Shown here one piece after another: positions 37,847 to 49,373 of a DNA stretch of 64,000 bases. The first letter of the stretch is position 1; each line of letters begins with the position of its first letter. The DNA is from Litoditis marina. Its lineage: Eukaryota; Nematoda; Chromadorea; Rhabditida; Rhabditidae. Made by a program: the position numbers and the translations under genes. The DNA lies in NCBI GenBank assembly GCA_964036275.1, contig OZ038434.1:8389060-8453059 (forward strand). Reading direction: 5' to 3'. The notes under the pieces are model-generated. The model made no database searches. It had not been told where the DNA came from and saw only the letters and a program-made list of their open reading frames with translations.

Positions 37847-40800
37847 TCATATCAAGTGATGAGGGTGATGCTGATGCAACTGATGTTGATGCATTCCTGG
37901 GTGACCGTTCATGTCATACGGCATGCTCTGCATAGCAACAGGGGGTAATCCCAATCCAGAGTTCCCGTTGTGCTTTTGGAAGTACTTCTCCAACTTGGCT
38001 GAAAACGTAAAAATGAGGAAATGGTCTCATTTTCATAACAAAATTCTGTTCTAACTACGATCACATGAATGATGGATCAGTATAAGCATCTAGCATGCAG
38101 TATTATAGAATTTACTGTGTGAAACGTTTCATCCAAGCCTCATCTCTCACAATTAAGCCTTCTCCCCACTATTTTGTGCCGAAACTATTGCAACAGTGTA
38201 AGACTACCCAGTTCATCGAGGAGGTCTTAGAAATACAAAAACAATCCAGGTTGTATCGAGAACAACGCGGAAATGTTCACTTGGCTTGCAAAACGCAGAT
38301 ACAAAACACTTCAAGTTTCTACATCCTTGCAAAAAAAAAACGTACTAATTATGTGCTTTCCGTAGTTGTACTTTCGTAGCATTGGAATATGAGGCTTGAT
38401 AGCAAACATCATCTTTTTCCTGTGAGTCGAATCAGCTTGATCCAACATCTTCTGCACGACGTAGTTGGCGAACTGATCTTTCATCATCAATAGTAGCGGC
38501 GGTTGAGGACTTGAAAAAATTTTCCTCAGACATTTTCACATTAAAGACTCTTCAAGCAAAAACCAACCAGAAGATATTAATAGGTATCAGTCATTTATAC
38601 TGGGTTCTGATGGAAAATACGCCACAGTTCAGATCAGAAAGCACAACAAAATGGTGTTTGAGATATCCAACAAAATAAATGGTCAGTTCAGTGATAATTT
38701 CACCTAGAACATAGAAGTACTGTGCAAATAACACCGAACATATGTGGAATAGTGTTATCAAAGCTTTTAAGAGTTAAACAGCCATCTCTGCAAAAAGTTG
38801 GTCACTTATAAACACTATATATGGTTTTCATCAAATCGAAAGTACTGATAAAAGTACTTCCAAGACTTACTCTCCAGGTACGCCACACACTTCGCTGATT
38901 AGTCGATTTTTGTGCTGACTTCCCGCACAAGTAAGACACTTCTCGATAACATTTGAGGCAAACTTGTGCTGAGCGAATGACATAACATCACAAGCAATCT
39001 GAAATATATACGTTAGTTATATCAAATATTAACCAAACCCAACTTCATAGTATACAACTACCAAAAACTTTTTTCATGAACTTCGCTTTCAGCATTCAGC
39101 TAGCACAGTTCTCGTTCGATTCACGTCGCCTGTATTCTAATTATTTCTTAACTACACTATCAGAGCAAAAATGTTAGAAACGCAATAAACGAGAGAAATA
39201 AGCACCATCATGCTCGTTTTCAAGGAAACGAACGTGCACTTAATGTCCATGCACTATTTGCCATTTGCTTTTCAATTCATATCATTTCCTTCTTACTTAA
39301 CCGTTAATCGCCAAAATTACGTGTGCAAGTTGGCTTTCAAACGTAGGGCGACTTTGTTGGATTGAAATTTATATCACCCGTTTTTCTTCTAAAATCGAGA
39401 GTTTGAACTGATTACAAAAAATGTCACGTTTACTGGTGAAAATCTCATTTTTCACCCAGTTTTGTAGTATCTTCACCCAGATAAAGCACGAACACCTGGT
39501 TTCCAAAACATCTTTGTATGTTGGCTTCACTTCAAGATAATGTTATTATAGTTTGAACTAAAAACCAACCACGTCCACAATCCGATCTCTATCTGGGTCG
39601 CTGCCATGTTCAACTACATGTTGAACAACGTAGTTGCCGTACTGGTCCATAACTAGATCTTTCATGTTTTCGTGAAGCGCTTCCAATACAGGACGCTTCT
39701 GACCCTCAGAGCAATGCTCCAGAACTCGTTGAATTACCCTACATCCATACGGATGAGTGGAAAGTTGGAAAACCTGGAACAAACCCTTGAAAAAAATAAT
39801 ACACACTGATTGATCGGAATCAAAACAGTCCAGGGGTAAGTATAGAGCTATAGAGATCAAATCATAGAAAACAAATCGCAGCTCAGTACTCAGCAGTTGC
39901 TCGTTCAATAGAAATAAACGGGAGGTGCCGTGTTCGCGGATAGTACTGTATACTGCTCTAATGCGACGCATTGATCTGGATAGGCCACAAATTACGACGA
40001 GACGTGTACCATCAGAGCAGTACAGTTCGGGTATCGTACCAGCACACGAGACGTCAATCTTCACTGAGAAGATCGCTGGAGAAATTTACGGACAGCGCAA
40101 CCGAAAAAAAAACAAGACTTTCAAGAAAAACCCACTGTGGTTGATCCGCCGCTGAGGAAGGCATCTATTATGAACTGCAGCTTTTCGTGATCAACTTTCT
40201 CGATGACCTTCTGCACGACATGATTACCATTTTGATCTTTCACACATTTGAGGACCTGAAAATTAAAGATATAAATAATATCGCAAAAACATAATATAGA
40301 TCGTTTCACCCATCGATAGTAGTCAGCCATGCTGGCCTGAGCGCACCCTATATTGCAGGCGATTGATCTGGCAGCTTGCCAGTCTTTTTATTGCAAATGA
40401 AAATTCGAAAAGTGGTTATTTCAAGTTCTTCGCATTTGCATAAGTTTTGTTTTCAAAAGGTTACCACATAATCGGGAAGTAATTTGAATATTTTTGTGTG
40501 CGATAAAATTAACATTGAAAAACAGTCCGAAAAGATGGTGGGATATGACTGTTTTTAGTTTCGGCGATCATGTTCGGATGGCCGGCTGCTTGTGGGCGCC
40601 GCGCCACCTATCACAGCGTACACTAAAAATGAACGACGTTGAGCGCGAATGGAATTCGGAGCACTTTCAGTCAGTGTATGTGCTACTGACCTGTCCTTCC
40701 ATTTCGCGAAGCAACTCCATCTGGGAAGTCTCATCAATGGATTCCAACGCCTTCTGAATCACTCTACATCCATACATCTGCAGAGCCAAGGTCATCACTT

Positions 40801-43800
40801 TCCCTCGAATCGTGCTTGCCAATTCCGCCTTCTGATCGGGAGTTCCATATTCGAAAAACTTCTAAAAACCACGCAAGACTTAATTGGGAAAACAATAGAT
40901 TTTTTATCGCCGAAAGCTGCTTATACGCTGAAGTGGCTGAATACACATACAAATAGACAAAAACCATACAGTGATACACAAAAACCATGCGAACTGAGCA
41001 AAAAACTCGCATCACAAACGTAAGCCCGTTGAAATCGTGGCGGTTTTCATTCTTAACAGATGAACTTAGCTTATCTGCTTGAGGTTGTTGTTTTTGATTC
41101 TAAGGTCTAACAAGCACTACTAAGAAAAATCAAAACACTCTATCGTCCGGTTTAATAATCGGTGCTATTTGAACAATTTGTTCAAGAAAGGACAATGACA
41201 GATATTAATTGGTGTTGGTGATGTAAATACCTGAATGACATAGTTTCCGAAGACGTCCGTCATCAAGCTTTGAGAATGTGCAATTACTTCGTTGAAAATT
41301 ATTTGCTTGTCCTTTGCATTGGCCTTCTCCAATTTCTGTTGAATGAATCTGGAAAAGAGCCATACATAAAAAAAATAATGCACTAGTGCAAATATGTAGA
41401 GGGTCGGGAAACGATGTGTGTGGACTGTGGACATGGGTCTTAAGTTCAAGTTCGGACCTATTCTTCTAATAATGGTAGAATAAGCCCAGTAGTTAAGATT
41501 CTTGATATAAACACAATATGTTTCGTATTGTAACTTGTAATTCTTTGTTCCCCTATGCATCACAGTGAACTCAATGATTGTTGATAAGATAAGAAATTGG
41601 GCATTTTCCGTGTATTTTTCAATTTGTTTTTCAAAAACACTAGCCTTTAAGATAGTCGTAATGCCGGTAAGTTTTGTTAACTTTTTTCACCCCCAGGCCA
41701 GATCTTAATAAAACGAGAGGGCCTATTCAAGCGATTGGATATTATAATTAACTAATTACCGTGAACCGTGCTGATCTTGCGCAAATTCAACAACGTGGGA
41801 TCCAAGATCAGTAAGTTGAAGTTGTTGCGAGCATCTGTTGTTGCGGAAATCGTCAAGCAAACTACTCCTGTTACACGCCGACCTGCAAATATTCAGAACT
41901 GTACTGAATGAACTAGTGCTTAGGGGAGCTTAGGGGACCGGATGCTTGACATTCAGCTGTCGCCTCACAACTCTCACAAGCCTGGGTTCGATCCTCACAC
42001 GGTATCCGGTATCTATCTGGCGGACCCCAAGAGCTCACCCGTGCCTATCTCAACCTTAAGGACAATCCGTCTACGTTTGATATTGTGAACTGTACCTATG
42101 TAATGCTAATAAAATGACACCCGGCTGAAACAGTTGTTGTAAAATATTATTATCACAGTAGATTCAAATTCAATTTCCTACATTCAAATAAAGTGGCACT
42201 CGCTCATCAGAGAAAGAGGTAAAAGTTGGCATGTTCGACTATCGACTAATCAAAACGTCTGGTATTTTATCAAATTTTCAACATGTCCCTCTTGGTTTGA
42301 GCTTTGAGCATCTTTGATCGACGATTAACATGAATGAGAAAACGAATACATTTAAATCAAACCTTTCATCAACGTTTCGCCGCCTGTTGGGAGGCATCCC
42401 GTTTGAGCCGCCAAACTGCGACATAGACGAGGAAGAATGTGATGCAGGCGGTGGATACATTCCAGTCATCCTATTCGGAATATTAGGATTGTAGTTTTGG
42501 CTCATTCCATTATTCATTCCCATATTTTGTTGAACATTGTTGAAGGCGGCACCTGTAAATCGATTTAAATGAGTTGCCGAAAATACCCACATTTCACTAT
42601 GTTGGTGTTTTGAGCATAGCTAGACAAACGCCTGCACTGTGAGGAATCTTTTCCCACCTAAAAACCACAATAATTTTTACGGGTTTTCTACATACTACAT
42701 TATAGATTATCCCGCTGCACAAAACTTTAACTATTAGCGGAACACATAACACACTGCACAGCTATCTCTCAAAACTGAGCAAAATCTCACCTTATATTAA
42801 AAGAGAAAAAGGATGTTCAAACTAGTTAGCAACCCTGGTTTAGCGTGATCTTGTAAAAATTGAGGCAGGAAAGCGCACAGAAATAATTGAAGCTTGACTG
42901 AGCCAAGAAACGCACCAAAGAAGTTGGGACTACTTCCCAATGATCCTGGTGGAGGAGTTGGCTGATTGAAGTTTGACATGTTCATATACATCAGTTGTTG
43001 AGGCTGAATACCATTCCCATTGAAACCACCATTTGAGCCTGTAAAGAAGACGAATTGCCGTGACAACACTTTCAAGATATTAATGAGATAATTTTGTCAT
43101 GGATGATGTCAAATGGAATTATTTTCTTTATCTACATTCAAAGAATGTGGCACTCGCTCATTGGTCGTTGGCAGTCAGGAATCAATTGTTGCTAATAATA
43201 GATAACCAACCCTGCATATATGCTTGATCCATTCGGTTTGATCCAAGTTGTGGAGCACCTCCCATTCCCATACCGGCAAAATTGTTTGTCAATGCCAAAA
43301 TCTGGTTTTGAGGCGGGGATGACGCATACATCCCAGATAAGGCCGCCGAACCTCCTTGTCCATCCCCGAATTGAGCTAAAATTAATAATAAGGTAGCTGT
43401 CTGGACATTTGTTCTTACTGATACATCTGTTATTCGCGTTGTTAAGCACAGCGAGCTAACATCATGAGGTGAAACTTCGAAAAATGACTGTTTTGATTGA
43501 GACCGAGCGTTACAACTTAAAAACAAAAGTTCTGAAATTATTGAAGCCCTTATAATATAGATATCCCTATTAAATATCGTCACTCGTAAAATTTATAGCC
43601 GAGATAAATATGATGAGCGACCCGCTCTTTTCTATTAATTCTTGATAAATTTAGGTTGTCTTTAAATACAAAACATAAGAGAGATGCACTTGGCTGGTAC
43701 AGGAATATTCGATATTAAAACGAGCTCTCATTGGAAATAGTAACCTAGTACAAGACAAGAAAATTAAAACTAAAATAAACTCACTCAGAACCATGGGTGC

Positions 43801-46426
43801 CCGTTTTAGTGGTTTCAAACAACGGATTCACAAAACTCCCGTAAATGGTTATGTAATGATAATAACTCTTTCACAGTGCCCCAAACCCAGAAATGTGTAC
43901 TTGACTCACCAATTGGATTATTTTCCATATTTCCTCGAGGATAACCCGAAGGCATGGCACCATTGCCAGTTGGATATACTGTATTCCAGGATCCAAACCC
44001 GTACCCACTGGGGCCTGTAGAAGGAGCTCCTCCTATGACTTGTCCGCCTTGTACCAAGAATGGTGTGAGCTGAAAAATATGTGCTCACAGAATTGCAACT
44101 GTTTCTGAATCGACGTTAAACCAACAGTCGTATCCCCCCCCCCCCCCCCCCCCCTCCTGTAGTGCTTTAGTCGATGGCGTCATTTTTATGCGGATGAGTA
44201 CGATTATTTTGAAAAAGACTTGATTTAAAACTCAAACTAAGTTCGAAATGCTAAGCGCTACTTATGCTTTTAAATAATCAACACATTACGCCATAAACGG
44301 ATAACACTGGCCTCCAACCCTACCAGTTAACCATACCTGAAAGTCAGGAGTTCCTTGAGTCTCATTCGGAGCCATGGGGATGGGAATCGGAACACCATAC
44401 TGCGGAGGGCCGTTAGCATCTTGTTTTCTTTCCTCTCTGAACAGAAGAAACATAAAACTATGATCAGCCTCCTACCTACTACCACAATCAATAAATAGTT
44501 GATAAAATACAAAAACTGTGATATACACTGTGTTAGGTTTGATTGGCGTGTTACAGATTGAGAATAATAGATAAATCCGTACTTGTTTCCCACATGAATT
44601 TCAAATAATTTTGAACGCTGTGTGGAAGAGTGATCGACTTTCAGTACAAATGTATACAGTAAACCGATTTTGTCTTGTAACAAATTCGGCATTGTATCAT
44701 TCCATCCAAACCATCGCTGTGAGCGTCAATCACGTGAGTGTAGCGATCTACTTCCTTCTTTCCCACTTTATATGCTCACTCAAACTCAAATACAAATTCA
44801 TATCGTGAGCACTGAACAACTTTTATCCAAAAAAAAGTCAATAGTGTTCAAAGATCAAAGTTATCATTTCATGGTAATTTATCAACCCTATCCTATTCCC
44901 TTAGGTCATTGGATAAACTAAGGGCTGGGGCCTGTTGTTATTAATCTTAATCAACTTTATAATTGCAGAAAGCAGAAAGCAGGGGTGACCACAAGTTGCA
45001 CGCGTGCCACATTTTTAGGGGGGGGGGGGGTCGGAAAGGCACGGTGGGGCCGAAAATTTTGAAAATTATAGTGATTTTTGCCGATTTTCGTGAAAATCTC
45101 GCAATTTTGAAGAGTAATTTCGTATTTTTCGGCGAATTTCTAGTTTTTAAGGGGGAGGGGTCGTACCGGTGATATGGTCGGTCAACTTTTTGGTCACCCC
45201 TGGCAGAAAGAGACTCGGCCATAAACGCTTTAAACCACTCGTTAACTGAGGACTACTTGGTAAACATGAAAGGCATTGAACAGGAATCAAGAACATACAC
45301 CGCCAAGGTCCCTCATAAAAGGGGAAGTCGCGAACAAATCCTTGTAAAAAGTAGGGGTCGCGAGCTGTTAACTAACGCATTTCATGCAAAATCACCTATA
45401 ATCTTACGTAAAATGGTCGAATGTCGCCGTTTTGGGGGGTCGCGACACGAGAAAACACGGAGGGGTCGCGAGAATTTTCAAGGAATAAGAGGCCCTTGGC
45501 GGTGTATGATCAAGAATGAAAAACTAGTAGAATTCACCAACCCTTTGCTATCGTCCAACCTTGAATCGTTCATATCCACTTTATTGGGCATTACCATCTG
45601 AAAATGATCTAATTGAACAAGAAAAGTGCGTTACAATGTTACACTATTGTTGAACGTGCCACCTACAATAAGCTTTATATAACCGAAACACAACCAAACT
45701 GAAGAAGACAGTAAGTGAAGATCCGTGTGGGGGAGGGGGCATTGATTATTGCTACACGCAAAGACAACATCGAAAAAGAAATGCATGATAATCACTCACA
45801 TATCTCGCTGGCGTAGCGGATGCAGGTGAAGCTCCACAGAGCACATTATCCACAACCATTTGCAATACATTCCCACCATGGCTCATAGACTCGGAGCGGG
45901 GAGATTGAGCCAAATTGGGATCGACTCCGCCCATCATTATGGGTTTGCTTACTGTGTGATCTGAAAGATCACCGCTTTATCACCTACAAATTGAATCAAT
46001 AACTTCTCACTACAGATCAAATCGCACTTGGCTAAAGAACCAGAACAACCCAAAAAGCATGCATTCTCCTTTCCTGTGAAACAGAAGAGTTTCAACTTCT
46101 GATCCAAATTGAGAAACTAGTAAACACAATTATCGAAAAAGTTGTTTCTTGAGAAATAATCGACCCTCGCTGGTGCGTGATTCTCATAGGCATTAACTCA
46201 ATATCTAACGTAATTAATAAGCAGAACTGAACCGTTTGGCGTTTTCCATTTTCCCAAGAGGTCTTACTGAGCAATGAGATGATAATAATAATAACTAACA
46301 TACTATAGTAAAAATGTGTTTTCGATTGATCTTGATGAACTTTTCTCAAGTATAGTAAAACTCACCTGAACGAGCACCATTCCACGGTGATCCCGTGTAG
46401 TTGTTCCATTGCTCGGTCATGACCAT
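37847..46426 (-). CDS. puf-9: Pumilio-family RNA-binding protein PUF-9
   Basis: Sixteen exons, minus strand: 46426-46366, 45960-45800, 45597-45542, 44436-44337, 44069-43910, 43375-43211, 43038-42916, 42552-42363, 41882-41760, 41348-41231, 40861-40691, 40255-40136, 39773-39570, 38998-38871, 38509-38346, 37998-37847. They give 731 residues. A disordered Gly/Asn/Pro/Met-rich N-terminal half (about 1-350) precedes a full eight-repeat Pumilio domain. The base-reading tripeptides are SRFIQ, NYVIQ, CRVIQ, NHVVQ, CRVIQ, NYVVQ, SNVIE and NYVVQ. By the PUF code these read UGUANAUA, so it is a Pumilio-type and not an FBF-type protein. It represses target mRNAs in the cytoplasm through 3' UTRs. C. elegans PUF-9 represses hbl-1. 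The tail is His-rich ([13 protein letters not shown]). An in-frame second ATG lies two codons downstream (46420). The upstream one is the first after an in-frame stop. Confidence 0.93.
41925..42120. repeat. tRNA-like SINE candidate in a puf-9 intron
   Basis: CCTGGGTTCGATCC (B-box-like) follows a degenerate upstream region, and the segment ends in an AATAAAATG-like tail. It cannot be folded into a proper tRNA. Confidence 0.35.
44134..44154. repeat. Poly-C tract of 21
   Basis: 21 uninterrupted C (G on the coding strand of puf-9), in an intron 65 bases from an exon edge. Confidence 0.9.
44972..45210. mobile_element. hAT-type MITE with 8-bp target duplication
   Basis: The element proper is 44980-45202 (223 bp). 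The ends are CAGGGGTGACCA and TGGTCACCCCTG, perfect inverted repeats of 12 with further similarity inward (AAGTTG). The flanks are identical 8-mers: GCAGAAAG at 44972-44979 and GCAGAAAG at 45203-45210. CAGGG termini with 8-bp duplications are the mark of hAT transposons. It has no transposase and lies in a puf-9 intron. A 13-G run (45018-45030) lies inside it. Confidence 0.88.
45294..45508. mobile_element. Second inverted-repeat element in the same puf-9 intron
   Basis: CATACACCGCCAAGG at the left is exactly repeated in inverse at the right (CCTTGGCGGTGTATG), with weaker pairing inward. If the terminal TA pairs (45296-45297 and 45505-45506) are target duplications, it is Tc1/mariner-like with ends CACCGCCAAGG. 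Internal GGGTCGCG words recur. Confidence 0.6.
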
Positions 46427-47622
46427 TCGATGTTAATTACAAGTAATGAGTAGTACTGTACAAAGTTATAGCCGTCTGGACGATATATTCCCAGCGAATA
46501 AACAGCAACGAATGATGTGAAGGAATAATATACAAGTGTACAAAGGGCTGAAAAGTAATGTTTTAAGTTTCCAGTGCATATAAATAATAAACCGACGGAA
46601 AGCAGCGAAGATTGCCAAACTATGTGAGCTATAAATCGATAAAGCATGAAAACACACGTGGTCAACATAAAAAAAAACGTTATCAGAGCACAAACATTAT
46701 TACATGCCTGCCACTTCCATTTTTGAAAAAAAAATTGAAAGCTAGCCAAAGTAGTTTTGCACTTTGTGCACTTATACTGCCTATCGAAACATCACTTTAA
46801 CATTGTGGAAGCTAATGCGCAGCGAACCGCACCGCGGGTGGCTCGCGTTGCGGTGTCATTTTTTGGGCCAGACATTGCATCACAGCCGGTCTGTCTAGTC
46901 TGGGGCGGGCAAAAAGTGCAAAGGCACTCAGTTGAGGGTGCCTTGCCGTTGGAAGATGATATAAATGTCGTTGACTACAACATCTTGAACATTGGAGATT
47001 GTTGGAGAGCGGCCGGAAGGGTGGTTTATCGCACAAGTTTATAGTTAGCAATATATCTTGCGATCCTCCAGAACTAGTTTTTGAAAATGTGTAGGTTTCC
47101 GGAAACGCAGATTTTTAGGTAATTCTCTTAGAAATCTACTACCATAGACATGGTCTGTGAAGGCGATGTTTCAAATTGAAAACATTGAAAGTTCAACTAC
47201 ATACTGTAGGAGTACGCGTAGACAGCAAATATACTACGCTGAACAGCCATCTTACCCATATGGTCTATACGGTAATGACACATTTTTAGAAAGGACTATA
47301 GTTGCTACAGTAACATTCCTAGCTAAAACATTGAGACATGTTTCACGTATTTATATGCGTAATAAATCAATCAAAAATGTAATAGAGTCTTTGAACGAGT
47401 GTAGGTGAACACAACATGTGATCGTCAAAGTGTCTTTTGATCTTAATTTTTACACACAATGTCAGCTGATTGTGACGCGAAAGCAAGATAAGATTCAAGT
47501 TGAGTAGTATATTAGAACGTTTAAGTTTAATAGAGCATGTAAATGTTTTTATTCATAATTTAATTCACTTTGGAGGACCTAGCTCGATCGAATATAGAAT
47601 GAGACTTTCCTACCAGGTAACC

Positions 47623-47746
47623 TTAACCGGGTTACCTGGTTAACCCTTTTGTTAACCACTTGTTAACCCTCTTTTACAATGTCTTTCGGGGCAAATTTAG
47701 GGTTACCAAGTGGTTAACAAAAGGGTTAACCAGGTAACCCGGTTAA
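47623..47746. repeat. Fold-back repeat with 48-bp arms
   Basis: The arms 47623-47670 and 47699-47746 are inverse copies with one mismatch, separated by 28 bases. They are made of TTAACC/GGTTAA words (for example GGTTACCTGGTTAACCC), and further TTAACC-like words flank both sides. It could form a long hairpin. It lies upstream of puf-9 with no coding sequence. Confidence 0.95.
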
Positions 47747-48474
47747 TGGTTAAAGGCTAGGGTTAACGAATTACCGGGTTAAATAAAGAATTCGCTCCAG
47801 GCAGATTCCCATTCATGACTCACAAGAAAACCGGAAACACGGGCAATATTTCTATGCGATTCTGAGTGTTTTCGGAAAACTGAAAGAGGGTGAATGTCGA
47901 TATCTGCATTTTCCAAGATTCGACCAGAACGCAAAGACCTCCACAAAAATTTATGCGAAAAAAAAACCCAGGACATATATCGCCTAATTTGACAGTAGTG
48001 GACTCTTGGGATCCTTATGACCTACTAGTTCCGCTGTTTTGGAAGCGTGTTTATGGTTTGCCCTCAATGATACTCATAGTTATGGCTTATAGTTTTGCAA
48101 CTGAACTATTCTCTGCGAAATATCACCGTATTTTTTTGAAACAGATATAGCAAAAGAAGAGTTTTATTTCAAGAAATGCATTTGATGATTACACAAAGTG
48201 AACGCCCGAACCAAGTTTAGATTCGTTCTCGAACGAAAACGAGATATTTTCTCTACATTGGCACTTCGCCGATCATCGAAAGCGAATTAGCCCGGGCTTT
48301 CGCTAAAAACTGGCAAAACAGAGCCTTTTCGATTCATAGTTAGTAAGTTTCTAAACAGGAATCTCGATCACCTTCCTGTGTGCTGCTTACAGAACCGATA
48401 AACAAATGTAACATGACAAACGCTTAGAAAACATCAGTTTTACTATAGTACACAGACTGTGGAAGTGACCAAGT

Positions 48475-48560
48475 CTGAGTTGTAGTTTGATCTACAGAGA
48501 TAACTCAGTATTAGAAAGTTGTCGAAAAACAACCGAGGATCAAACTACATACACAGCAGA
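48475..48560. repeat. Inverted-repeat element of the TGTAGTTTGATC family
   Basis: GAGTTGTAGTTTGATC and GATCAAACTACATACACAG face each other in an 86-base unit. It is the cleanest copy of the family in this window. Confidence 0.6.
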
Positions 48561-49373
48561 ACAAAACAAAAGAACCATGAGTGTTTCTCTCAAATATGTG
48601 TGTTAATTGTTGTGGGAAGATTATTGGCGTCAGAATTGTGATTTGCTAAAGTTATTTCAATGAAACCCGGATTAGTTCACACTTTTCGACGAAACTGGAC
48701 TTGTCCCAACTGTGCATGTGTGATGATTCCAAATCATGAATCCTGTTTTTAGGTGCGTGTCTCAAGAACTGTCTATCAGGAAGTATCCTCTGTGTGTCTG
48801 AGGATTTGTCGGATTTCTAACTATTGCATATTTCATTAAAGGAGACCGGAACACAACTTGAGCAGAGGTTTTGGTTCGGGCTGCTTTTAACTGTATTGAA
48901 ATCAGAGAGCACTAATAACTTGTATATTTGTTTAATCAGTCCAAGTGACGTTCACGTGACAATTATGGGCAACACGCAACGCGTCCAATCAAAAGTAGCA
49001 TACAGCAGCTTTACGAGAAACCATGTTGCTCTCTGGTCTCCTTTAAGTTTATAGCGGCAATGCAATCACGCACGTTTGTTACACACGTTTTACGGACATT
49101 AGTAGTAAAAGTGTAGTTCAAACTTCAAGCTGTGTACGCTTGTAACCATAAATTAGCAAACAGTAATCTTTCTTGATTACATCATGTTTGCTTGAAGATG
49201 ATCTTCCCCCATGTTCTACGTCAATGATTCGATGAACAATTGAAGATGAAAATAGAACGTCACTATCGATTACTTCCAATGTTGAAGAGAGGATTTGCGT
49301 TATCACACCTAAATAAGCTGATTATTTGTTTTAGAGAGCGTTCTGACACTGCTCTTGTTGGTGATTCACACTG

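Larger units (their letters stand above)
46427..49373. other. Spacer between divergent puf-9 and receptor kinase
   Basis: This is the shared upstream region. It includes a GC-richer island at about 46810-47045, the fold-back repeat at 47623-47746, and an inverted-repeat element at 48475-48560. Small open frames (for example 46757-47044) show no domain or splice partner. I see no further gene. Confidence 0.6.

Noticed and set aside
37434..37859. Overlapping frames on both strands
   Set aside because: Low-complexity translations, no domain, no splice partner. They lie in the puf-9 3' region.
39558..40155. 168-codon minus-strand frame as a separate gene
   Set aside because: It is puf-9 exon 39570-39773 plus intron read-through.
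47604..47790. Interstitial telomere
   Set aside because: The words are TTAACC/GGTTAA and the nematode telomere is TTAGGC. The structure is a fold-back, not a head-to-tail array.
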